Assembly: GCA_016867835.1 (NCBI GenBank)
Contig: VGIQ01000014.1
Span: 1-35,983, forward strand
Length of the DNA: 35,983 nt
Reading direction: 5' to 3'
Origin: Calditrichota bacterium
Lineage (GTDB): Bacteria; Electryoneota; AABM5-125-24; Hatepunaeales; Hatepunaeaceae
Shown here: one piece after another, positions 18,101-24,532 of the stretch
How the letters are laid out: the number at the start of each line of letters is the position of its first letter
How positions within the stretch are numbered: position 1 is the stretch's first letter
Program-made: the position numbers and the translations under genes
The notes under the pieces: generated by a model
Seen by the model: only the letters and a program-made list of their open reading frames with translations
The model's database searches: none
Told to the model about the DNA's origin: nothing

Positions 18101-19664
18101 AGAGGTGGAGGGTGTCCGAGGTCTCGTCGGAAGACGCGACTGAAAACTGAGTCGAGGGAGTCGATCGCATCAAAACGTGGGAGGCATCGGTCGGGGGGGA
18201 CTCCGAAAGGTGATGCGCGGTTTGGCGATCGACGAGTGCTGCCGGCCCGCGCGCACCCGGCATAAGCGTCGGCGACGCGGCAATAGCGCGGATGACCGCA
18301 GTCGTATCCTCGATCCGGGCCGGCGCGATGTAGTTGACCGATGCGGCGCCGTTGTCATCGGTGACGGCGCGGCTGCCGGTCAAGGTCCCAGTCGAAGCGG
18401 TGAACTCGACCTCGATGCCGGGCGCCGGCCGTCCGGTTCCTCCGAAGACCCGTGCGGTGAGGGTTGTGCCGCGCTGTCCGTCACCGCGCAAAATGGTCTG
18501 CCCGGCCGTGAGGTCGATCCGGCCGACGGCTTCGGCATAGCGCACCAGGGTCGTATCGGCGAGGAGGGGGCCGTAGCGGGCGACGATCCGGTCGGTCAAG
18601 CCGGGGCGTCGGGCTGCGGTCAGGGTCGCGCGGGCTACACCCGACTCGTCGGTTTCAACGCTACCGGCGATGGTGCCGTAAAGCGCCGAGAAGGTAACCG
18701 GCGACTCAGCCACAGCGCGCAGATTCTCTTCCTTGACGACGGCTACCAGCCGCGCTGTGGCCTGCCCGTCGCCAGGAATGAGTGTATCGGCGGTCGTTAT
18801 CGAAATGGAGACACCCCGGAAGTCGATGGTCCGGCGGGACTCTGCGCTATCGGCTGAGGCAACGATCGACAGGTGCCGGGACGAATCGTGCCTTAGCGCG
18901 GCATCCTTGACATTCGTCGATTGCTGATGTGTTAGAGCCCTCCGGTCGTCACCTTCGGGCGGCATTCCCGACCCGGTGGCGAAGGAAGCCGTTATGGTGC
19001 CGGTGAGGCCTTGCGCCGAGGAGGGCGAGGTGAGTATTGTCGTAGCCCGTCCTTGGGCATCGGTGGCAACCACGGTGGAGGCTTCACCGTTGATCGTTCC
19101 GGCGGAGAGATCGATGCGGATTGGTATGCGGGCGATGGAGTCGCTGCGAGAGGTAACATCGATAACGATACGGGTGGTGTCGAAGCCGCTGGCGAGGATC
19201 GACGGCCGGCCGATGCGCATGGTGAGGTCGGAAGATGGGGGCAGGATCTCGACCGTCAGCATCTCGCGCAGGTCGGCGGCGGCGATGAAGATGGAGTCGG
19301 TGCCGGACCGTTCGCCGGCGAAGTAACGACCTTCGAAGCGGCCATTGGCATCGGTCGTATCGGCGGCGGTGATGGTGCCTTGGGAAGCATTGAACGAGAC
19401 GACGATTCCGCCGAAAGCGGCGCCAAATTGATCGACAAGGCTGCCCCGAAGCCGCGCCTCACCGCCGGGCGCCAGACGCGAAGGTTCGACAGTAAGTCCG
19501 GCGACAAACATCCGCCGCACGGGGGGGCCGACGGGATTGAAACTGCCCTCCTCCTTGCACTGCAGAATTAGCGCCGACAGGAGGATAAGGCTGCCCGTGA
19601 TCCGGTTAGGGAAGCGTCTGATTAGTGCCGATAATCGTCGCATTCTGCATTCTGCATTCAACAC
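9123..19664 (-). CDS. Giant Ig-like (invasin/Big_1-type) repeat protein, putative surface lipoprotein adhesin
   Basis: A 3513-residue putative lipoprotein. A hydrophobic segment ends 'SALILQC' (Cys36), a possible but non-canonical lipobox (Gln at -1). The body is tandem Ig-like domains of the invasin/intimin type. Nine superunits begin with an L-R-G-V-like strand followed by 'SPDSLxANGxA', 'ETxxGNPVxG', 'YG' and 'LLADGLDS', starting near residues 278, 518, 713, 970, 1374, 1572, 1766, 1956 and 2150; the last five are spaced 190-198 residues, two Ig domains each. From about 2344 on, single Ig domains with 'DxxGNPVxDGT' continue to the end. The last domain closes with 'DIDGDGDTDVDG', a Ca-binding-type Asp loop. 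Three superunits carry extra linkers and one a jelly-roll-like insert. It starts 3 bp after pilQ; GTG 19664 or ATG 19643 are both possible starts, with a GAATGCA repeat between them. An adhesin role is inferred from the fold and the pilus context. Confidence 0.85.
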   Translation of the reverse strand: MLNAECRMRRLSALIRRFPNRITGSLILLSALILQCKEEGSFNPVGPPVRRMFVAGLTVEPSRLAPGGEARLRGSLVDQFGAAFGGIVVSFNASQGTITAADTTDANGRFEGRYFAGERSGTDSIFIAAADLREMLTVEILPPSSDLTMRIGRPSILASGFDTTRIVIDVTSRSDSIARIPIRIDLSAGTINGEASTVVATDAQGRATTILTSPSSAQGLTGTITASFATGSGMPPEGDDRRALTHQQSTNVKDAALRHDSSRHLSIVASADSAESRRTIDFRGVSISITTADTLIPGDGQATARLVAVVKEENLRAVAESPVTFSALYGTIAGSVETDESGVARATLTAARRPGLTDRIVARYGPLLADTTLVRYAEAVGRIDLTAGQTILRGDGQRGTTLTARVFGGTGRPAPGIEVEFTASTGTLTGSRAVTDDNGAASVNYIAPARIEDTTAVIRAIAASPTLMPGARGPAALVDRQTAHHLSESPPTDASHVLMRSTPSTQFSVASSDETSDTLHLLIRGLTLRVTASPDSLVARRGSTAEITAQLHETRSGNPVSGDTIRFSALLGQVPATGILDANGTTSVTFTAAGETGSALVTARYALAHRDSTALELLPLIGGLTIALDPPSILAGGIGSSRVTATVTDPRGGVVARAEVWFGIGDQPPDSVRVLTDSTGRAFVVISSPPVEEDSSLRIFASAGSLRRSADLDIRSIERRMTASPDSLSAGSATPAIVTCEAVERRGRRPVVGDTVWFSARSGVIRPFALLDSSGRARTTFTAGGETGTAVVYGQLGFLAPDSTHIELIPALARVSVSPSRRSLLANGLDTTRIVVFASNLLGQPAPEVVIVLEADAGSIAPSSGRTGIDGIFTALYTGIGLPADSIVRIRATATSERVSELASERGLSEREDAGIVSIDSEQPSQPPPSSLTRLPAYSLTISRSISTTVQPYRPATLEPDEVVDSTSVTLRGVRLAVRTSPRALYADGRSRAGVAVQLNETTTGAAIGSARLRIGASLGAIQAEGTTRADGTYLDSLTTGVINGTSRVQVFYGEGLTAADSVLFLPDPARLSIVMTPDRNELPADGRSTLRLTSLVTDPAGQPVSGVSVRFTQESPVVILLDPAEASNVVRWESSFRIDDPDAVTGLRFQAQLRGIDLPGTQVHINRQPLDQVALPRSRLWSDYTLNLPTDQVAAGVNRIEIIGAVEGGATDRFSIAGVRLGALQSTQLGIGQTDERGMATLDWTAGRATGTALLRASLADQPARFHQRTIRLEPRGPAFIRFGASAETLFASGSETADFLALAADSNGNPVADGHRIAFTLTPDNFGRVEPAVGNTLGDGTVTGLFTAPASDRDAPAQIDAVSGEVRSRATILMRGARLSVISGDDRLLADGRSRVAITARLSTTDGAPAPGRRIEFSTTAGAIGSFALTDADGFAAVQLTAPDRPDTARITARFGGTIRDSVAVVFLPVIARIVLTTDVASIRADGLDTAVVTARAFDGLERGAAGVRIDLAVDRGALRSSRLVTGNEGFASTVLTGIARTLEDSIRIVAQTAGGAYRDTIYLGLRGITIELSADVDSLPANAIATANLAARVVETSSGNPVTPGRVFFATDRGAVAQSVPLSEDGLATTAYTAGGQPGRAMIRARYGNTLEDTVYVQLIDRAAAIQLTVTPGSILASGLAAADVAARITDPWGGGAPDEVVTIEFDGPGVVSPNVGRTDRDGFLRARATGTPSTADGRLGIVATSRDGRLRSAGVVALRGVTLEASAEPRLITGDGRSTSTVLASVRETTSGHPVTGDTLRFTTTAGVIAPFARLGEGGEASVQLRSANRPAVASVGVFYGPEGTTLAETLVVAFAGRFSYLDASAGAASLLADGVDSTSISAVVRDTLGRPVEGVPVTFGILSGGSLSRDTASTGGSGQATVFARGVASVSDTSLVVRAIAGDLADTVAVALQGLTLSLESAPDSIPANGRAVALMTARLVLTTGGNPVGGKSVRFTTDAGQIAGTAVLSEEGEATVPLRAAASPGTANVDVSYGRTLTTRRSVRFVPVVGTLTLTAEESGLLGDGLDSVALAARVVDAVGNPAANIRVTFAAPAGGTVSPASVLSDGDGFARTTFRGFASSVDTTLAVEATAGGGAADAIELDQLGVTLRLTATPGALPANGRATAVVRAHLIETTRNVALIGRTVGFAADRGLIGREALTDSTGSARVAFTSPPSPGSAQLRATYGGLADSTTVECLASLPATAAIEIAPRLISITGSGRRETADLIVTVRDAGGSLVPDGTQLVLREATRLGLTFAGGADTFAATTDNGIAQTTVRAGDRSGQASIAVYYEGRLLASGGNLEIEAGPSARVVVRPDLNTIHRPAGGTTAIPVTAVVSDRAGNPVIDSTVVRFSLNPDTLAQITGTGYTRGGVVLTPIDPIDYPNGVWLTYANDRAGRQVWISALSGEVRDSSRAVLPGDLQGGEPARIEIAVADAILVADGNASTEITLRLFDADGAPVADLTEIRLSAQLGTVVSPRFTAGGVATAIYRAGRVTGFDTIRVVSGEVSDRVVIRLRPGAPFRLTLESDRDTLRANGIDNTTLRAQVFDRFDNPLGAGENVSFSASRGEVTALVQTDQEGRAVSRLTSALETGRSLVRASTGDATASLEVLFVSGTANNIVFVSADRSSIGVRGSGSPETAALLFEVRDDRGVPVDSLSPATVRFSLEGPDSLVDPDVVGADAVAYLQPDSISTDGLGRVAVTVRSGFYAGAVQITASTGANIAGRAISVAIHGGPPDGTHFAVLNDRCSVTGILGTPPDTVIIDVVLGDRFSNPVTPGTVVRFRATGGVITGSAATDSSGLARAILRTTAPEPVGGVDTITAQTIDWQNREVSSRTIVLVTGPTLARFDTSDGWSIPAGGFRDFVLTVADSFRHPLTAGTTIEIGVQGENPQGEAVQGLALTGEAVGEPVTLVECGGVTTFRVRLFNYVGGIDATTITLTATITSANGDRVAFLEGTGLPQVIDAARSRVVLTPTEIVADGAEESQVAITLYDSRGIAIPNVPPDRVAVSVVGGDALVTQPAAATTQSGQTSAAIVGRSVGEGRVEVRAGGTLLDQQPILTFVAGPPANIAATLGRRQLTVGGDTTRIVIDVTDANGNPATDGTSVRFEAPDGSFDPASTVTVSGQAATVLSSGTTAGAAQFTVQASRRGGTISTTIANLTYLAGEPYSVSVSAASYSLAAATATPITIRITDEFGNPVEEGTEVALSIDPAGRGSIAPGETVADSTGSAAATYTAGTVAGQTARVVAAAGDTSGRSSPITFLPGDPGQIDISADPAQVAAGGSVDIVTDIFDVYGNRVADDTRVLFAVEPDEGVLSPSAVRTRNGSASSRFSGATEAGDYAVSASAGDAANAVQVTITAGPVAAIAVEANPAALQFGRIGTVTATATDQYGNPVSGVTLGFSITTNPGGCSLQHASRVTNAAGVAFTLFTAGNSAGSAIVTVICDIDGDGDTDVDGIVIISVDQ
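16016..16326 (-). other. Galactose-binding-like domain inserted inside one Ig repeat of the giant protein
   Basis: Residues about 1113-1216 interrupt an Ig domain between 'GVSVRFTQESP' and 'LGALQSTQLGIGQTDERG'. The insert contains 'GLRFQAQLRGIDLPGTQVHI', then 'LPRSRLWSDYTLNLPTDQV' and 'AGVNRIEIIG', the order of strands seen in galactose-binding-like jelly-roll (CBM-type) domains. No other superunit has it. Confidence 0.55.
16843..16982. repeat. Inverted pair of period-8 microrepeats inside the giant gene
   Basis: Left arm 16843-16874 is four octamers of the form GTGAGCGA/GTAAGCGG/GTAAGCGC/GTGAGCGA. Right arm 16952-16982 is NACTCGCT repeated about four times with N = C, A, T, C. The arms are near-complementary, so this is an inverted repeat with a ~77-bp centre. 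It lies in frame and encodes the Ser/Glu- and Ser/Pro-rich linker near residues 895-940. Confidence 0.8.
19641..19659. repeat. Period-7 microrepeat (CATTCTG) at the start of the giant gene
   Basis: CATTCTG-CATTCTG-CATTCA on the plus strand; on the coding strand it forms GAATGCA repeats between the possible GTG start at 19664 and ATG start at 19643. Confidence 0.7.
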
Positions 19665-19667
19665 TCT

Positions 19668-21067
19668 TCATTTCTTGGTCGGCTCTTTGGCGGCTTCGAC
19701 AGGGACGTCATCCTTCAGGATGCGAGGCGTGATGAAGATCGAGAGGTCGGATCGTTCCTTGTGATCGACCTGATGGCGAAAAAGCGGCCCGATCAAGGGC
19801 AGCGAACCTAACAGCCAGACGCGCTTCTCTTCCCAGATTTTCTGGTCGCGAATTAGCCCGCCGATGACCGCGGTTCCGCCGTCGCGCACTTCGATGCGGG
19901 TATCGGCCTGGCGGGTCGATATGAGCGGGAGGCGGCTGCCGCCGCTTTCCAGCCACCCGGTGATCTCCTCGACCTGAGGTTTCAGTTCCAGCATAATCCG
20001 GTCGTTATGGAGAATGTGCGGCACCACTTCCAATTTAATCGGGACGGTGCGCTCGGTGAAGGTGATCTGCGCACCGGCGGCTCCGCCGGCGCCCGAGGTT
20101 TGACTGATCCAGGTGGTGAGTCCGACGGAGATCGTAGCGGGTTGATCTTCGATGGTGGTCAGACGGGGTTGGGAGAGTAGTTTCGACCGGTTCTCGCGGA
20201 GCAGAAGTTCCAGAGTGACGTTGAACTGGGTCGTTGCCAGCGAGCCGAACTGGACGGCTCCACCGGTCGCAGCATCGATTGCTCCGCCGAGATTCCACTC
20301 GGTGCGTCCCTGATAGTTGCCTTGTGCTTTGAGCAATTGCTGCCAGTCGATGCCCATCTGCTGATCGTCACCAAGGGTGGTCTCGACGAACTGGACGTCG
20401 ATGGCGATCTGACGCACCGGACGGTCGAGGCCTTCGATCAGTTCGAGAGCGCGCTTGATATTGGGCGCGCGGTCGGTGATGAGCAGAATGTCCGAGCGCG
20501 CCAGCGCGCCGGCGCCGGTGCTGGCGGCGCCCCCTTTGGCTCGGGCATAGACGTTGGCATTGCCCCATGGCGAGAGGACTCGTGCCGAGTCCACCGCGCG
20601 CTTGATGTCGCTGGCATCGCTGAACTTCAACTTAACCAGTTGGGTCTCCATTCCGAAGCCGCGACCTTTTTCGAGTGAATCGGGCGCTGAGACCAGCAGG
20701 ATGTTGTCGAAGACTTGATACTGGTAGCCCTTGGCGCGGAGGATCGCGTCAAGTGCGGCTCGGAGCGTGACTCCGGAAAAGCGTAGCGATACGACCCCCA
20801 TTGTGTCGGGGCCGATGATCAAGTTGAGATCGTGCTGCCTTGCCAGGAGCCGTAGGATGTCGGTGATCGCGCGTCGTGAAACTCGACCGATTCGACGACC
20901 CCGTCGAGGATGTTGTCGGTGGCGGAAGCCGGTTTTGTAGCGGCAAGGGCACCCAGCCCCGAAGAGAGGAATAGGTTCCAGGCAAAGATGAACCGAAACA
21001 GGCATCCCCGGTGATACCGGAGGCGCTCCATCAGTACGCCCGGAGAGGCCAGGCAGCGTCCAATCAT
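19668..21067 (-). CDS. pilQ: PilQ-type outer-membrane secretin, with an apparent 1-base frameshift near its N-terminus
   Basis: PilQ forms the outer-membrane channel for the pilus. The start at 21067 overlaps the pilP stop by ATGA; the first ~66 residues give a signal peptide ('FIFAWNLFLSSGLGALA') and 'GVVESVEFHDA'. The frame then breaks near 20870-20873. One added base in GACGCGCG continues the STN domain: 'AITDILRLLARQHDLNLIIG', 'VSLRFSGVTLRAALDAIL'. The downstream frame contains a short N-domain ('METQLVKLKFSDASDIKRAV', 'LLITDRAPNIKRALELIEGL') and a full secretin core: 'LLSQPRLTTIEDQPATISVG', 'VVPHILHNDRIMLELKPQV', 'STRQADTRIEVRDGGTAVIG', 'LPLIGPLFRH', 'LSIFITPRIL'. The total of about 466 residues is short for PilQ; there are no AMIN domains. 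A start at 21005 in the downstream frame would give an Arg-rich, signal-less N-terminus and is unlikely. Confidence 0.85.
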
Positions 21068-21573
21068 TGCGCGCCTCCGCCCCAGGTGAGGGTATAGGAG
21101 CGTCCGCTCTTGGAGAGCCAGACCCGGTCGCTGTCGATCCGTTCCACGATCATCCCTTCGATTTCATCGCCCACCCGGACGATGCGCGAGTTTATCAGGG
21201 CGTATCTATCCCGCCCTTTGACGGATATACCGCCGAGTTTCATTCCGGCGACCATTTCGGCGTCGTCGATATGACGCTGCACCTGCACGAACGGGTCGCG
21301 GCCCCAATTGGCAAAGACGACCGGATCGCGGCGGGGGCGTTTGGGTGCTTCGACAACCGGAGTTGCAGGCTCGCTCCCGGCCGGGGCGGAGGGGCCAGCT
21401 CCGCCGAGTGGCACACCGGGCGCTTGAGGAGGCGCTTTGGCGGTATCTGCTGCCGCTTCCGGCGGAGGATCGGGCTTCTTCCAAATGAACCGGTAAGGGT
21501 CGTCGATAAGAAAGTAAGCCGCCGCCGCGCCGATAAGGGCGATCATTATCTTCTCGTTCTTCTTAATCGCCAC
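21064..21573 (-). CDS. pilP: PilP-like pilus assembly protein (inner membrane to secretin link)
   Basis: PilP bridges the PilN-PilO inner-membrane complex to the secretin. From the GTG at 21573 the product is about 170 residues: one N-terminal membrane segment ('IMIALIGAAAAYFLI'), a Pro/Ala-rich periplasmic linker, and a C-terminal PilP/GspC-HR-like beta domain ('WGRDPFVQVQ', 'LGGISVKGRDRYALINSRIV', 'VGDEIEGMIVERIDSDRVWL', 'YTLTW'). Known PilP proteins are mostly lipoproteins; here a membrane helix seems to do the anchoring. The gene lies 11 bp after the pilO stop with this start; a start at 21621 would overlap pilO by 37 bp and add a non-conserved stretch. The 3' end overlaps pilQ. Confidence 0.75.
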   Translation of the reverse strand: MAIKKNEKIMIALIGAAAAYFLIDDPYRFIWKKPDPPPEAAADTAKAPPQAPGVPLGGAGPSAPAGSEPATPVVEAPKRPRRDPVVFANWGRDPFVQVQRHIDDAEMVAGMKLGGISVKGRDRYALINSRIVRVGDEIEGMIVERIDSDRVWLSKSGRSYTLTWGGGAQ

Positions 21574-21584
21574 CGGTCTGCCGT

Positions 21585-22166
21585 CTAAAGGTGAACATAA
21601 AGAAAGAGCCGCAACTTGCAATCGAGCATCGGGTAGCGATTGGGGATGGGGAGAATCCCCACATCCGCAATGGTCATATTGAACGGCAGGTCGGCCACGC
21701 CGTCGAGCATCCGTCCGAGATCGAGATAACGCCCTTCGAACTGGACGTTGAGCGGTACCTGCATCACATGCCGGCCGCTCATTTGCGCTCCCGCCTTTTC
21801 GAGGGCGTAGAGTTCAAACAGCGAAGGTTTCATATCGAGCAGCGTCAGGTTGTTATTGCGAGCAGATTGAATGATGGCTTGCGCCAGTTCGACGATCTCG
21901 GTGCGGGGGGGAAACCTCGAGTCCCAGACCTTGGTCTCGGCTTCGAGGTCTTCGATCTTCAAATTGAGCGCAGCGGTCTGAATCTTGTAACGATTGACGG
22001 CTGCAAGGGAGTCCTCCTGGCTGGATAGCAGGACTTCCTTTTCCTTGGTAGCGGAGGCGACCGGGCCGTAGAGGAGGAAATACCAGGCAACCACAGCGCC
22101 AATCGCCATCACCCCGGAGAGGATCAACTCCTCGCGGGGACCTAACTTAGCCTTGGTCAAAGCCAC
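21585..22166 (-). CDS. pilO: PilO pilus alignment-complex protein
   Basis: PilO is a bitopic inner-membrane protein that dimerises with PilN. This 193-residue protein has a short basic cytoplasmic tail, one membrane helix at about 15-35 ('LSGVMAIGAVVAWYFLLYGP'), a coiled coil (about 40-85: 'KEKEVLLSSQEDSLAAVNRY', 'ALNLKIEDLEAETKVW') and a ferredoxin-like C-domain with 'SARNNNLTLLDMKPS', 'VPLNVQFEGRYLDLGRMLDG' and 'KLRLFLYVHL'. Length and order match the family. It sits 17 bp downstream of the PilM-PilN fusion. Confidence 0.9.
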   Translation of the reverse strand: MALTKAKLGPREELILSGVMAIGAVVAWYFLLYGPVASATKEKEVLLSSQEDSLAAVNRYKIQTAALNLKIEDLEAETKVWDSRFPPRTEIVELAQAIIQSARNNNLTLLDMKPSLFELYALEKAGAQMSGRHVMQVPLNVQFEGRYLDLGRMLDGVADLPFNMTIADVGILPIPNRYPMLDCKLRLFLYVHL

Positions 22167-22183
22167 TTTACGCGCCTCTCATG

Positions 22184-24532
22184 CTATATTCCACAGAGGA
22201 TGCGAAAGCGGAGTCTGCCGTTGGCAAGAACGGCTACCGAATCGACGGCGACATCACGAAAGTGGCCGGAGTTTTCGAGGGTAAAAACGAAATCGACCAG
22301 TTGGACATCGGTCAGGCGGCCCTGAGGGTAGAGGTTGCCTTCCAACTCGAGCACCCTACCGAAGATAGGTCTCTTGCTGATCCTGGCTCGAACGCTGTCG
22401 TCGCCGGCTGTGAGCGGGCTTCCGAAAGCTGAGGAGAACGACGTCAGGATGTCGCCGATGTTGAACCCCGCAGGCTCGTCGGGAGACTTGCTCTTCTTCG
22501 TATTGGAGGACTTCTCTTCGACCTCGGGGACGAAGAGGGTCTGCATCTGGACGAGGTAGATGTTATCCGGCACGAGGTTCGAGATGGCCTTGAGGTAACG
22601 CGGAATTTCAGGTTCGCCGATGCGGATCGACTCGAAGTCCTGGCGGCGTTCGGCGAAAGCTCGGGTCAGGTCCTGAACTTGGGCTTCGGCTTCGAGGAAC
22701 TGGCCGCGCACCTTATCGAGGTCGGCGATCTCGGCGTGGACCTTCTCATAGTCTCGCTCGACGACAACGCTGCGGCGGAGGGCGCTTGCGTAGAACAGCG
22801 TCAGGAGTCCCATCAAGCCGAGCAGGATCGGGGTGATGACAGCGCGGGCGGCCTTTAGTTTCAGTTGGGTTTTGAGCGCAGCCGGGAGGATGCTGAGCGA
22901 CTTGCCGTCGTCGAGTCCGACGGCGAGCGCCGGCATATAGACCGGGCCGGCTTCGGAAGCCGCTTCCATCACCTCGGAGGCGCGGCTGCGATGGGCTTGA
23001 AGGCGCGAGAGGGGGCTGCCGACGATGACGTCGAGGCCGATATTCTCGGAGAGGAACTCAGGCAGTCGCTTAAGTTGCGAACCGCCTCCGAAAAGGAGCA
23101 TCTTGCTGACCTCAGCACCGCTCCGGTCGCGGCGATAGACGTCGAGGGAGCGGTTGATCTCGGTCGAGAGCCGTTCGACGACCGGGCGGAGGATGACCGC
23201 CGCGCGCATCAGGGCAGTATCGCGGTCGCCGGGGAGCCCGATGTCGATCTTATACTTTTCAGCCTGCGGTTCGGTCAGTTCCTCGCCGCTCGGGCCGAGC
23301 GGAGCGCCGGTCAGAGCGGCGGTGAAGTCGTCGCCGCCGCTGGCAAAGGTTCGGGCGAAGATCAACGTAGAGCCTTCGAGGATGCTTATCGCAGTCTTGG
23401 CGGCTCCGATGTCAACGCAGAGGACAGCGCCCGGACCGGTTGGAATGCCCGCATAGTCGCGCACCAGCGCCCGGTTTGCGGCCGGCGCGGCGGTTATGGT
23501 CGAGGGGACGAGTTCGCTCTGCTCGAGCCAACTCATCCGCTCGTTCAAGACCTTGCCATCGACGGCGAGGATCTCGAGTTCCTGTTTGCCTTTTTCCTTC
23601 GGGTTCCAGCCGCGATGAGCGACTTCGCAGGTGTCGAGCGCGAAAGGGAGGTCTTTCTTGATCTGGAACTTGATGGCATTGGCCAGTTCTTTGGCGGCGC
23701 CACCGGGGACGCTTACGCGCCGGACGACCGACGAGCGGTCGGGGAGGATGGCGCGCAGTTCGGCTTTCTTAAGGCGTGAAGACGGCAGCAGTTCGCCGAT
23801 CAGTTTCGACATCAGCAAGCCGGACCCGCCTCCGGCTTTGCGCATTCCGATCGGAATGGTTCGCTGATCGAGCGCGACGATCTGCAACGTCGTTCCGGAA
23901 CGCACCAGTTCGACGACCTTTACGGCTGCGCTTCCGATGTCGAGGACAAAGATGCGTTTGCCTTTGGCACCGATGTGCAGGGGTGGTTTTTTCTCTTTGG
24001 GAGGGGAGGCTTTCCCGGAAGTTGGCGGACTATCGGACTTGGGCGACCGGCGCGGCTTCAACTGCCGTTCGACCTTCCGCCAGAGGTCTTGAAGCGGGGA
24101 ACTGTGAAGGAGCATCTCGAGTTCGGCGGCGTTGAACTCGGGAGCATCCTCGATCTTCTTGAGCGGCCCGGGTTCGGAAGGGGGGCGAGGTGGTTCCAGA
24201 GGCTCGATCCGAATGGGCTTGCCACCAACGGTAGGGGGCGGCTCAGGCGTGGGAGTCGATGGCGGGGTGCTGCGAGCCTTCCTAAGCAGTTCTTCCAGTG
24301 CCGAACTGGTTGGGCGCGGGGCAGCGGATTGTGCAGCCTCCGCGACTTCGTGAAGTTCTTCGCGAACGACATTCGGTTCCGGGGTGCGAAACCGTGCGAC
24401 GGCGACGGGCGCCTCGGGAGACTCGACCGGTGCGGTTGTTTCAGAAACGCCTGGTGCTCCACCTTCTGCGCCCCGTCCGCTGCGAATGATCTCGAGCAGG
24501 CGGTTGGTGGCCAGTTCGCGCTGCTCATCCAC
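22184..24532 (-). CDS. PilM-PilN fusion protein of the type IV pilus alignment complex
   Basis: PilM is a cytoplasmic actin-like protein and PilN its membrane partner; here they are one 782-residue chain. Residues 1-190 are a Pro/Glu/Arg-rich, probably disordered leader not found in normal PilM. The ASKHA fold follows: phosphate-1 'VLDIGSAAVK' 196-205, phosphate-2 'LCVDIGAAKT' 371-380, adenosine motif 'LLFGGGSQLK' 479-488. 'LSILPAALK' at 546-554 resembles the INLLP peptide by which separate PilN binds PilM. Then comes one membrane helix (about 564-583), a coiled coil (590-640) and a PilN-type periplasmic domain ('ISNLVPDNIYLVQMQ', 'LELEGNLYPQGRLTDVQ'). The start is GTG at 24532, overlapping the upstream ATPase gene by 8 bp. 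The normal pilM-N-O-P-Q order supports the call. Confidence 0.9.
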   Translation of the reverse strand: MDEQRELATNRLLEIIRSGRGAEGGAPGVSETTAPVESPEAPVAVARFRTPEPNVVREELHEVAEAAQSAAPRPTSSALEELLRKARSTPPSTPTPEPPPTVGGKPIRIEPLEPPRPPSEPGPLKKIEDAPEFNAAELEMLLHSSPLQDLWRKVERQLKPRRSPKSDSPPTSGKASPPKEKKPPLHIGAKGKRIFVLDIGSAAVKVVELVRSGTTLQIVALDQRTIPIGMRKAGGGSGLLMSKLIGELLPSSRLKKAELRAILPDRSSVVRRVSVPGGAAKELANAIKFQIKKDLPFALDTCEVAHRGWNPKEKGKQELEILAVDGKVLNERMSWLEQSELVPSTITAAPAANRALVRDYAGIPTGPGAVLCVDIGAAKTAISILEGSTLIFARTFASGGDDFTAALTGAPLGPSGEELTEPQAEKYKIDIGLPGDRDTALMRAAVILRPVVERLSTEINRSLDVYRRDRSGAEVSKMLLFGGGSQLKRLPEFLSENIGLDVIVGSPLSRLQAHRSRASEVMEAASEAGPVYMPALAVGLDDGKSLSILPAALKTQLKLKAARAVITPILLGLMGLLTLFYASALRRSVVVERDYEKVHAEIADLDKVRGQFLEAEAQVQDLTRAFAERRQDFESIRIGEPEIPRYLKAISNLVPDNIYLVQMQTLFVPEVEEKSSNTKKSKSPDEPAGFNIGDILTSFSSAFGSPLTAGDDSVRARISKRPIFGRVLELEGNLYPQGRLTDVQLVDFVFTLENSGHFRDVAVDSVAVLANGRLRFRILCGI

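Noticed and set aside
19668-21005. pilQ starting at 21005 as a single unbroken frame
   Set aside because: This start gives an Arg/His-rich N-terminus without a signal peptide and cuts the STN domain; the frame from 21067 supplies both and overlaps pilP by ATGA.
22865-23779. Plus-strand frame of 304 residues opposite the PilM domain, and similar ones at 3440-4333 and 10287-11207
   Set aside because: Shadows of well supported minus-strand genes; no start signal or domain.
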